A program made the translations under genes and the position numbers. Source: Faecalibacterium sp. UBA1819 (GTDB taxonomy: Bacteria; Bacillota; Clostridia; Oscillospirales; Ruminococcaceae). Taken from it: a stretch of DNA of 33,084 bases. Position 1 is the stretch's first letter, and every line of letters starts with the position of its first letter. The notes beneath the pieces were generated by a model. The model ran no database searches. It saw nothing but the letters and a program-made list of their open reading frames with translations, and had not been told where the DNA came from. Positions 1-6,834 of this stretch are shown here, piece by piece. The stretch lies in assembly GCA_002315015.1 (NCBI GenBank), contig DCEX01000029.1, positions 1 to 33,084 on the forward strand, in the 5' to 3' direction.

Positions 1-21
1 TGCCAATTCCGCCACATCCGC
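1..21 (-). tRNA. tRNA-Leu, 5' part only (cut by window edge)
   Basis: On the minus strand the first 21 bases read GCGGATGTGGCGGAATTGGC plus A, which is the usual 5' acceptor arm, D stem and start of the D loop of bacterial tRNA-Leu. A consensus promoter lies immediately upstream. The anticodon is outside the window, so the isoacceptor is unknown. Identity as Leu rests on recall of the typical 5' sequence. Confidence 0.8.
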
Positions 22-56
22 ATATTCACTTCCTGTCGTCTCCTGACGACTTGTTT

Positions 57-85
57 ATTATAGCATTCAATCGATTATTTGTCAA
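57..85 (-). promoter_or_regulatory. Consensus sigma-A promoter of tRNA-Leu
   Basis: Minus strand: -35 TTGACA (80-85), 17-base spacer, -10 TATAAT (57-62), a perfect consensus. The -35 lies inside the last codons of the flippase gene (stop codon 75-77). The predicted transcript leader holds a hairpin, gtcgtc/gacgac at 35-50, before the tRNA. The promoter shares GTGTTGACAAAT and GCTATAATAAACAAG with the tRNA-Arg promoter at 22000-22028. Confidence 0.9.
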
Positions 86-1619
86 CACTTTTTCTACATT
101 TTATTGGGAGATTTTCCAAAAATTCACGCCAAGACAAACATCCTGTCCAGTCGATGGCAACAAAGTAGATGACAGCCACTGCACCGCCTTCAACCAGTAA
201 TCGAATCCATGTCCCCCATTGCTGTGTACATGGGGTGATGACAAAATAGTGAATCAAAGCCGCTGTGAGTGCGCAAAACAGTGGTTTCACCAGCCAGCGC
301 ATCCACAAAAAGCCGCACTCTGTCACACGGAGCAAACGGTTTAAGTTCATCGAACAGGTAAACAAATTGCTGAGCATCATCACCAGCAAAAAACCCTTCA
401 TGCCCCATCGCGGTACCAAAAACGCAATTCCTGCAATGCGAAGAACCGAGTCAAACACCGTATATCGAAACGTTGCCAACTGTTCATCCACGCCTTTCAG
501 CATTCCGTCCACCATGCTTTCCAAGTACAAAAGCGGCATGAGCGGCCCGAGCACATGCAAGTAAAAACCAATTTCCTCACTTTTATAGAGCACTTGCCCA
601 ATGGGTGCTGAAAAGACCGTAAATTCCAGCGCTGCAAAAATGCTGAGCACCAAAGTAATCAGCATAACGCGCTGCACCAAACGGCACAGCAAACTTTTCT
701 TTCCCTGCACATGTGCCGATGCAATTTCCGGCATCAGCAAAGCCGAGAGCGTTCCCAGCAAAGAAAACGGAAAAAACAGCACCGGCATTGCCATTCCTTT
801 CAGCGCACCATACTGCTCCAATGCCGTTTCCCTGCTCGCTAAAAACACTGCAAGACAAGAGGGAACCATAACGTTCTCCACCGTATGCAGTGCCGCAGCC
901 AAGCAATGATTCCCTGCAATCGGGAGCCACATCATGCACAAAGAAGAACGCCGCACTTTATTCTTCGCTGTCCGCTTGGGCAAAGAACGAATATCCTTTT
1001 CATAGCCAAGCGCCAAAATCAGCCAGCTCACCGCCTCGCTGACGGTATTTCCCATCACCACAATGGCACAGGAAAGCACCACTTCCTGCGGGTCAAATGC
1101 GTAAAACAAGCCGGCGACAAGCGCAATTCTAACGGCTTGTTCGGCCAGCTGCGCCCGCGAGGGCGGAACGACATTGCGCCTTGCCATAAAGTAGCCGCGC
1201 AGAGACGAAGAAAACGCCATAAAGGGAAGGCTGGGCGCTAAAATTTTCAGCGACAGCGCCGCACGCGGTTCGGTGAGCCAACGCACAGCAATCCAGTCGG
1301 CACTGAAAAAAAGCGCCGCTGCCGTCAAGCATCCTGTTGCAGCGCCCAAAAGAATCACTTTATGCAGTGCGTGCTTTACCTCTCCCTCACACCCCTCTGC
1401 AAGCAAATCAGCGCAAATGCGCGTTGCCGCCAAGGTTAGTCCGGCGGTTCCCAAAGTGACTGCCATGGTATAGGCGGTGGTGATAAGCTGATAAACGCCC
1501 ATGCCCTGTGCGCCGATTTTTCCCGCGATATAAACGCGAAATAACATGCCCACAGCACGCAGCACTAAGCCGGTCATCGTCATAATTGCCGCATTTTTTA
1601 GGTAAACACCGCGCTGCAT
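75..1619 (-). CDS. SpoVB/MurJ-like polysaccharide or lipid flippase (MOP superfamily)
   Basis: A 514-residue, very hydrophobic protein with about 12-14 predicted membrane helices. The N-terminus (AAIMTMTGLVLRAVGMLFRV, then YIAGKIGAQGMGVYQL) is typical of stage V sporulation protein B and related Polysacc_synt/MVIN transporters, which flip lipid-linked wall precursors or polysaccharide units across the membrane. Length fits the family. The ATG start has a strong ribosome site (AGGGGAGGG, minus strand) just upstream. It is separated from upstream typA by a terminator, so it probably has its own promoter, though I found only a TATAGT-like -10 and no convincing -35. SpoVB, MurJ and an exopolysaccharide flippase cannot be told apart from sequence alone; the SpoVB-like subgroup is my preference. 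Confidence 0.85.
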   Translation of the reverse strand: MQRGVYLKNAAIMTMTGLVLRAVGMLFRVYIAGKIGAQGMGVYQLITTAYTMAVTLGTAGLTLAATRICADLLAEGCEGEVKHALHKVILLGAATGCLTAAALFFSADWIAVRWLTEPRAALSLKILAPSLPFMAFSSSLRGYFMARRNVVPPSRAQLAEQAVRIALVAGLFYAFDPQEVVLSCAIVVMGNTVSEAVSWLILALGYEKDIRSLPKRTAKNKVRRSSLCMMWLPIAGNHCLAAALHTVENVMVPSCLAVFLASRETALEQYGALKGMAMPVLFFPFSLLGTLSALLMPEIASAHVQGKKSLLCRLVQRVMLITLVLSIFAALEFTVFSAPIGQVLYKSEEIGFYLHVLGPLMPLLYLESMVDGMLKGVDEQLATFRYTVFDSVLRIAGIAFLVPRWGMKGFLLVMMLSNLFTCSMNLNRLLRVTECGFLWMRWLVKPLFCALTAALIHYFVITPCTQQWGTWIRLLVEGGAVAVIYFVAIDWTGCLSWREFLENLPIKCRKSVDK

Positions 1620-1672
1620 CGTTCTCCCTCCCCTCTGCCTTCACTATACGCAAAGAAAAAGGAAAATATACC

Positions 1673-1731
1673 AAAAAACAGCTTGATGGCCCCTGCCGAA
1701 CCCCGGCAGCAGGGCACATCAAGCTGTTTTT
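1673..1731 (-). terminator. Bidirectional intrinsic terminator downstream of typA
   Basis: A long inverted repeat: aaaacagcttgatg and gcccctgcc on the left, ggcagcagggc and catcaagctgtttt on the right, around a short loop. On the minus strand the stem is followed by a T run (1673-1678), so it should end typA transcription before the flippase gene. A T run also exists in the plus orientation. Confidence 0.9.
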
Positions 1732-1794
1732 CAAACTTCAAAGCAAACTGTATATTTCACGGCTTGCCGCAGCATTTTTTGCAGCGCCGGCAAA

Positions 1795-3618
1795 TTATTT
1801 TTTGCCCTTGGCCGCTTTCATGCGAAGGTCGTTTTTCAAAATCTGCTTACGAATACGCAGATTTTCCGGCGTCACTTCCAGCAGCTCATCCGGCTTCAGG
1901 AACTCAAGGCTTGCCTCCAAGCTGAATTTAGAAACAGGAACCAAACGCAATGCGTCATCCGAACCGGAAGCGCGGGTATTGGTGAGATGTTTTGTTTTGC
2001 AGACATTCACGGCCATATCATCGCCGGCGGGGCTGTAACCAATAACCATGCCCTCATATACCTTCTCGCCCGGCTCTACAATCAGCGTACCGCGCTGCTG
2101 GGCATTGTACAGGCCGTAGGTAACTGCCGTACCGGTTTCAAAGCTGATCAAGCTGCCCGTGCTGCGTCCCGGCAGCTCACCGCGCCATTCAGAGTATCCG
2201 TCAAAAATGGTATTCAAAATGCCTTCGCCGTGGGTATCCGTTAAGAACTCGCTGCGATAGCCGAACAGGCCGCGGGAAGGAATGCGGAACTCAATTCTCA
2301 TGCGGGTCGTACCCAAGGGAGCCATCTGCTGAAGCTCGCCTTTGCGTGCGCCCAGCTTTTGCATGACACTGCCCTGATAATCCACAGGAACGTCAATCAC
2401 AACACGCTCCATCGGCTCCATCAGCACGCCGTTCTCCTCATGGGTCAACACCTTCGGCGGAGAAACTTGCAGCTCGTAGCCTTCACGGCGCATGGTTTCA
2501 ATCAAAATGGACAGATGCATCTCGCCGCGGCCCATCACGCGGAAGCTTTCGCTGCTGGTGGAATCTTCTACCTTCAGCGCCACGTCTTTCAGCAGCTCTT
2601 TGTGCAAACGGTCACGAATTTGACGGCTGGTAACAAATTTACCCTCTTTGCCTGCAAACGGGCTGTCGTTGACGGCAAAGGTCATTTCCACTGTCGGGTC
2701 GTTAATCTTCACAAAGGGAAGCGGCTCTACCAGCTCAGAAGAACACAGCGTATTGCCGATGTTAATATCCGTCAAGCCGCTGAACGCCACAATATCACCT
2801 GCGCTGGCCTCGTTGACCGGAGTACGTCCATTGGCTGCAAAGCTGTACAGTGCCGTAATGCGGCCTTTCATGCTCAGCTCTTTGTCATGCCAGTCGCACA
2901 CAGACACTTCCTGTCCTACTTTAATCGTACCGTTCTCTACACGGCCAATACCAATGCGGCCCACAAACTCGTTGTAGTCCACCGAGGAGCACAGCATTGC
3001 CAGCGGCGCTGTGGGATTGCCTTCGGGCGGCTGGACGTAATCAATAATGGTCTTAAAGAGCGGCTCCAAATTCTCGCCCGCCACATCGGGGCTGTAACTT
3101 GCTGTACCCGCGCGTCCAGAGCAGAAAATCATCGGGCTGTCCAGCTGTTCGTCTGTTGCGCCAAGATCCATGAGCAGCAGCAAAATTTCGTCGATAACCT
3201 CTTTAATGCGTGCGTCAGGACGGTCAATTTTATTTACCGCAATGACCAAAGAAAGGTTTTGCTGCAACGCTTTCTGCAAAACAAAGCGCGTCTGCGGCAT
3301 ACAGCCCTCAGCCGCATCCACGAGCAGCAGCACGCCGTTGACCATTTTCAACACACGTTCCACTTCGCCGCCAAAGTCGGCGTGGCCCGGGGTATCAACA
3401 ATATTAATTTTTACACCGTTATAATACGTTGCGGCATTCTTTGCCAAAATCGTGATACCGCGTTCACGCTCGATATCACCGGAGTCCATGACACGTTCTG
3501 CCACTTGCTGATTTTCGCGGAACGCACCGGACTGCTTCAGCATTTGGTCTACCAAGGTAGTTTTGCCGTGGTCAACGTGCGCAATAATGGCAATATTTCT
3601 TAAATTTTCCTGTTTCAT
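1795..3618 (-). CDS. typA: Translational GTPase TypA/BipA
   Basis: A 607-residue member of the elongation-factor GTPase superfamily, close to the usual 600-615. G1 motif HVDHGKTT is at residues 14-21, followed by RGITILAK (switch I), DTPGHADF (G3) and NKIDRPDAR (G4). The C-terminal half contains the EF-G-like domain and the TypA-specific C-terminal domain (PSRGLFGYRSEFLTDTHGEG region). TypA binds the ribosome and is linked to 50S assembly and stress or low-temperature growth in other bacteria. I chose the ATG at 3618 because GAGGA lies 6 bases upstream; the ATG 15 bases further up has no ribosome site. It is monocistronic by appearance, between tRNA-Val and a terminator; no clear promoter was recognised. 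Confidence 0.97.
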   Translation of the reverse strand: MKQENLRNIAIIAHVDHGKTTLVDQMLKQSGAFRENQQVAERVMDSGDIERERGITILAKNAATYYNGVKINIVDTPGHADFGGEVERVLKMVNGVLLLVDAAEGCMPQTRFVLQKALQQNLSLVIAVNKIDRPDARIKEVIDEILLLLMDLGATDEQLDSPMIFCSGRAGTASYSPDVAGENLEPLFKTIIDYVQPPEGNPTAPLAMLCSSVDYNEFVGRIGIGRVENGTIKVGQEVSVCDWHDKELSMKGRITALYSFAANGRTPVNEASAGDIVAFSGLTDINIGNTLCSSELVEPLPFVKINDPTVEMTFAVNDSPFAGKEGKFVTSRQIRDRLHKELLKDVALKVEDSTSSESFRVMGRGEMHLSILIETMRREGYELQVSPPKVLTHEENGVLMEPMERVVIDVPVDYQGSVMQKLGARKGELQQMAPLGTTRMRIEFRIPSRGLFGYRSEFLTDTHGEGILNTIFDGYSEWRGELPGRSTGSLISFETGTAVTYGLYNAQQRGTLIVEPGEKVYEGMVIGYSPAGDDMAVNVCKTKHLTNTRASGSDDALRLVPVSKFSLEASLEFLKPDELLEVTPENLRIRKQILKNDLRMKAAKGKK

Positions 3619-3684
3619 CGCATTCCTCACCATTGTAAAAATGAAAATGTTCGGACGATCGGCGCCTTTAAAGCTACGCCTGAC

Positions 3685-3716
3685 AAAAGAAAAAGCCTGA
3701 ACAACCGTTCAGGCTT
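3685..3716 (-). terminator. Terminator of tRNA-Val
   Basis: A perfect 10-bp stem, aagcctgaac (3693-3702) and gttcaggctt (3707-3716), with a 4-base loop, followed on the minus strand by a T-rich tract (3685-3694). It lies directly downstream of the tRNA-Val gene. Confidence 0.9.
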
Positions 3717-3718
3717 AC

Positions 3719-3794
3719 TGGTGCGCGGTAAGGAACTCGAATCCCTGACCCCCTGCACGTCAAGCAGGTGCTCTACCAGCTGAGCTAACCGCGC
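3719..3794 (-). tRNA. tRNA-Val (GAC anticodon)
   Basis: Minus strand: acceptor stem GCGCGGT pairs with ACCGCGC, the discriminator is A and CCA is encoded. The anticodon arm is CCTGC-TTGACGT-GCAGG, giving anticodon GAC (valine). D arm TAGCTCAGCTGGTAGAGCA and T loop TTCGAGT are canonical. Total 76 nt. It has its own promoter and terminator. Confidence 0.97.
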
Positions 3795-3826
3795 ATAACG
3801 CGCCGCCTTATCTCGACGGCTTCATT

Positions 3827-3855
3827 AGTATAGCACACATTTTTTCAAAATGCAA
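3827..3855 (-). promoter_or_regulatory. Promoter of tRNA-Val
   Basis: Minus strand: -35 TTGCAT (3850-3855), 17-base spacer, -10 TATACT (3827-3832), about 33 bases before the mature tRNA. It is weaker than the two consensus tRNA promoters in the window. Confidence 0.75.
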
Positions 3856-3900
3856 GTCTTTTTTGCATTTTTATCAAATATTTTTTTACTGCGGTTCGGC

Positions 3901-3940
3901 TGATTCTCCCGGCGCTTTCTTTTGCCCGCCAAGAGAATCA
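3901..3940 (-). other. Stem-loop in the divIVA 3' region
   Basis: Perfect 8-bp outer stem tgattctc (3901-3908)/gagaatca (3933-3940), an internal loop, and an inner ggcg/cgcc stem (3911-3914/3927-3930). It lies 54 bases after the divIVA-like stop codon. No T tract follows on the minus strand, so it may be an mRNA 3' end stabiliser or a Rho/RNase site rather than a standard terminator. Confidence 0.55.
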
Positions 3941-3993
3941 ACCAAACTGCACAAAACCTCATTCTTACAGCCCTTCGCTTCGCCGTTTTCGGC

Positions 3994-5310
3994 TCACTCA
4001 TCCACCTCGTCCAACATCGCGTGCAGCGTATCCAGAAGCTCTTTTGCAGGGCTTGGCTGAGCCGATTCAGTATGCTGCTTTGCGGCAATAGGCGCTTTGG
4101 GAATCGGCGATAAATACGGGATAATATCGGGCGTATCTTCCAAGCTTTGAATCGCGGACGCCCTCACCTGCTCCATCGCTGGGGCAGCAGTCGTTTGCTG
4201 ACCCGGCTGGTACGGCTGTGAAAAAGAAGCGCCCGGCGCTACCGGAGTAGGCCGCGGGATATAAGCGGGGGCTTCCTGACTGCTCTGCTCGGGCGGCTTA
4301 GGCGGGAAGGCAACGGCATCTCCGCCTTGTTTGGCATAAGGAGGCGTATGCGGTTTTCCCTGCTCAAACGGCGCAAAAGGCTGCGCCATCGGCTTATGCG
4401 GCACTCCGTGGTCGGAAGAATGAGCACTTCTGGACAAAAGCCACGGGTCATCCTTTGCGGGCTGCTGAGGTGCAGGTGCAGCGGAAACATAATTCAGCCC
4501 CGCAGAGGCACGCTCTACTTGCTCATCTACCTGCTCCAACTGCTTTTTCAGCAGACGAATACTCTCCGCAATTTCGTCCACAGAAGTCATCAAGCGGCGC
4601 TTTGCTTGAGCGGCTTGCTGGTAAGCCTGTTGTTCCACCCGCTGTGCGTCACGCCCTGCCTGCTCTAAGCGCGCCTGTGCTTGCTCTCTGGCTTGCTGCT
4701 CCATCTCCTGTGCACGGTACTGTGCGCTGCGCAGTACGTCGTCAGCTTGCTGATGCGCTTGCTGCATCACCGCTTGGGCCTGTCGCTGGGTTTCCTGCTC
4801 GGCATTCTTCAAACGGCTCATGCGGCGTTTCATTGCGCCGTCCACTCTTTGGATGGTCTGGTTCACCTCGCGCAGCTCACTATCGCGCCGATTCAACTCA
4901 CTGTCAAGGCGTTCAATCTCCTTTTGCAAAGCGTGGTTGTCTTTTTTCAGCACATCGTTTTCAAAGCGAAGGTGCTCCAGCTCTTGCTGCACCTGTGCTG
5001 CCGACAGCTTCTGCTGCTCCATTTTTCTTTTTAGCGAAATGCTCTCCTGTACCGCCGTTTCCGCCTTCTTCTTTTGCGCTTCCAGCTCCTTACAGGTATG
5101 GTCGGCCGCGCTTGCCAAACGCACAGAATCATCCTTGACATGGGACAACTCGGCGCGCAGCTTATCAATGGTTTCCCCCAGCGCTTTGGCCTTTTCGGCA
5201 TTGGCAGCCGAAATCTTTTCAATATACTCTAACACTTCTTCGCGCCGAAATCCCCAAATTTGGGTATGAAACACCGCGGGGCCTTTTAAGCTGTCACTGT
5301 AATCATTCAT
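3994..5310 (-). CDS. DivIVA-like coiled-coil protein
   Basis: A 438-residue protein. Residues 1-35 resemble the DivIVA/GpsB N-terminal domain (HTQIWGFRREEVLEYIEKI), which in the family binds curved membrane and places division or wall-synthesis proteins. Residues about 36-265 are a long coiled coil rich in Q, E, A and R; after that comes a Pro/Gln/Ala-rich linker and a short conserved-looking acidic end (LLDTLHAMLDEVDE). B. subtilis DivIVA is only about 160 residues, so this is a much enlarged version. ATG at 5310 is preferred: AAAGGAGG lies 8 bases upstream, whereas the in-frame GTG at 5319 is one base from it. It follows ftsZ on the same strand but a terminator separates them. Confidence 0.75.
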   Translation of the reverse strand: MNDYSDSLKGPAVFHTQIWGFRREEVLEYIEKISAANAEKAKALGETIDKLRAELSHVKDDSVRLASAADHTCKELEAQKKKAETAVQESISLKRKMEQQKLSAAQVQQELEHLRFENDVLKKDNHALQKEIERLDSELNRRDSELREVNQTIQRVDGAMKRRMSRLKNAEQETQRQAQAVMQQAHQQADDVLRSAQYRAQEMEQQAREQAQARLEQAGRDAQRVEQQAYQQAAQAKRRLMTSVDEIAESIRLLKKQLEQVDEQVERASAGLNYVSAAPAPQQPAKDDPWLLSRSAHSSDHGVPHKPMAQPFAPFEQGKPHTPPYAKQGGDAVAFPPKPPEQSSQEAPAYIPRPTPVAPGASFSQPYQPGQQTTAAPAMEQVRASAIQSLEDTPDIIPYLSPIPKAPIAAKQHTESAQPSPAKELLDTLHAMLDEVDE

Positions 5311-5343
5311 ACGGAGCACCTCCTTTCTTTACAAATCCAAGCT

Positions 5344-5380
5344 TTTTCACTTTGTGAAAATTAAAAAGGGCTTGGCAAGC
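5344..5380 (-). promoter_or_regulatory. Tandem inverted repeats upstream of divIVA-like gene
   Basis: ttttcac-ttt-gtgaaaa (5344-5360) is a perfect 7-bp inverted repeat, and gcttg-g-caagc (5370-5380) a second palindrome. Both lie between the ftsZ terminator and the divIVA ribosome site. The first contains TTTCACAAA on the minus strand, a 9-mer that recurs twice upstream of mraZ (21129-21168). Operator function is inference; I did not find a convincing -35/-10 here. Confidence 0.35.
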
Positions 5381-5452
5381 AATCTCTCATCAGAAGTTTT
5401 TGCCAAAAATAGTTTTTTCAAACAGAAATCGCCATCCATCGGCTTTTCGATG

Positions 5453-5482
5453 AAAAAAAGCGGGGCAAAAGCCCCGCTTTTT
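5453..5482 (-). terminator. Terminator downstream of ftsZ
   Basis: A GC-rich hairpin aaaagcggggc-aaaa-gccccgcttttt, followed by T runs in both orientations. It lies about 52 bases after the ftsZ stop codon and closes the dcw transcription unit before the divIVA-like gene. Confidence 0.93.
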
Positions 5483-5533
5483 CGCTTTCATTGTGCAGAG
5501 CAAAGCAGTATGCAGCTCTATGTCACAACCATA

Positions 5534-6715
5534 TTACTTACGATTGTTCAACATGGTAAGAATATCGTCAATGTCCGTCATGTAGTTATCGGCATCATCC
5601 TCTGCCGGCTGCTCGGGAGCAGCTTGTCCGGCGACCGGTGCAGAAGAAGCAACCGTTGCCACCGGCTGCGCCGTGGGCATCACGGGAGCAGGCTCGTTAT
5701 TAAAGGCAAAGTTTCCAGCGGGATATGCAGCATTGTCCACGGTAGCTGCCATCTGATGGCCAGCGTCAAAACCGGTTGCAATCACGGTAATGCACATCTC
5801 GTCCTTGAGGGACTCATCAAACGCAGCACCCCAAATGATGTTCGCATCAGGATGTGCCGAATTGGTGATGAGAGTAGCGGCCTTTTCAACATCATCCAGC
5901 CCGATGTCGGGAGAGGAAGTAATGTTGATGATAACGCCGCGCGCACCGGAAATGCTGGTCTCCAGCAACGGGCTGGAAATTGCTGCATTTGCTGCATCCT
6001 CGGCCTTGTTGACACCCTTTGCAGAGCCAACGCCCATGTGTGCATAGCCTGCATCTTTCATGATGCTGCGCACGTCGGCAAAGTCGAGGTTGATGAAGGC
6101 GGCAACGTTGATCAAAGCGGAAATACTTTCCACACCTTGACGCAGAACGTTGTCGGCTGCTTCAAAGGCATTCAGCAGCGTAATCTTCTCCTGGCTGATG
6201 AGCTTCAAGCGCTCGTTGGGAATCACAATCAAAGAGTCCACGCGCTCCAGCAGACCGGAAATACCGATTTCAGCCATATTCAGCTTGCGCTTGCCTTCAA
6301 AAGCGAAGGGCTTGGTCACAATACCAACGGTCAAAATGCCCAGCTCTTTGGCCACCTCTGCCACAACAGGAGCAGCACCGGTACCGGTACCGCCGCCCAT
6401 ACCGGCAGTAATAAAGGCCATCTGTGCGCCTTTGAGCGCATTGGCAATCTCATCGCGGCTTTCTTCAGCACTGCGCTGGCCGATTTCGGGGTCGGCACCC
6501 GCGCCGCGCCCTTTCGTCAGCTTTGCGCCAAGCTGTACCTTCATGGTTGCTTTGGAATTCAGCAATGCCTGCTGATCGGTATTCATGCTGATAAATTCAA
6601 CACCGCGCAAACCGCTCTGCACCATGCGGTTAACAGCGTTACCGCCGCCGCCGCCGACGCCAATCACTTTGATATTTGTAATATTTTGCAGTTCTTCATC
6701 GAGGATAAACGCCAC
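5534..6715 (-). CDS. ftsZ: Cell division protein FtsZ
   Basis: A 393-residue tubulin-like GTPase that polymerises into the Z-ring at the future division site. Seen in the sequence: N-terminal GVGGGGGNAVNRM (residues 19-31), the tubulin signature GGGTGTG (107-113) in AGMGGGTGTGAAPV, and the catalytic T7-loop region INLDFADVRSIM. A Pro/Ala/Val-rich linker (about 320-375) leads to the acidic C-terminal peptide TDIDDILTMLNNRK, the place where FtsA, SepF or ZapA-type partners bind in the family. The start is GTG at 6715, with TAGGGGGAA about 6 bases upstream. It follows ftsQ after a 119-base gap holding a candidate promoter, which would allow FtsZ supply independent of the long operon. ftsA is absent next to it. 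Confidence 0.98.
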   Translation of the reverse strand: MAFILDEELQNITNIKVIGVGGGGGNAVNRMVQSGLRGVEFISMNTDQQALLNSKATMKVQLGAKLTKGRGAGADPEIGQRSAEESRDEIANALKGAQMAFITAGMGGGTGTGAAPVVAEVAKELGILTVGIVTKPFAFEGKRKLNMAEIGISGLLERVDSLIVIPNERLKLISQEKITLLNAFEAADNVLRQGVESISALINVAAFINLDFADVRSIMKDAGYAHMGVGSAKGVNKAEDAANAAISSPLLETSISGARGVIINITSSPDIGLDDVEKAATLITNSAHPDANIIWGAAFDESLKDEMCITVIATGFDAGHQMAATVDNAAYPAGNFAFNNEPAPVMPTAQPVATVASSAPVAGQAAPEQPAEDDADNYMTDIDDILTMLNNRK

Positions 6716-6770
6716 GACAAATTCCCCCTAAAAGACAATTTCAACAAACATATAGTTAGCACTGAGTATA

Positions 6771-6799
6771 AGGATACCAGATTTTTTGATTTATTTCAA
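6771..6799 (-). promoter_or_regulatory. Candidate promoter for ftsZ
   Basis: Minus strand: -35 TTGAAA (6794-6799), 17-base spacer, extended -10 TGGTATCCT (6771-6779). It lies in the 119-base gap between ftsQ and ftsZ. The -10 is imperfect but the TGn extension supports it. Confidence 0.5.
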
Positions 6800-6834
6800 T
6801 AGCAAAATCAGATTTTTTCGTCCCGGGCCGAAAT

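Noticed and set aside
2359..3603. 414-codon plus-strand open frame opposite typA
   Set aside because: It mirrors a well-conserved gene, has His/Arg-rich low-complexity composition typical of antisense frames and no ribosome site.
5354..6802. 482-codon plus-strand open frame opposite ftsZ
   Set aside because: Antisense shadow of ftsZ, running through its terminator; no start signal and no family resemblance.
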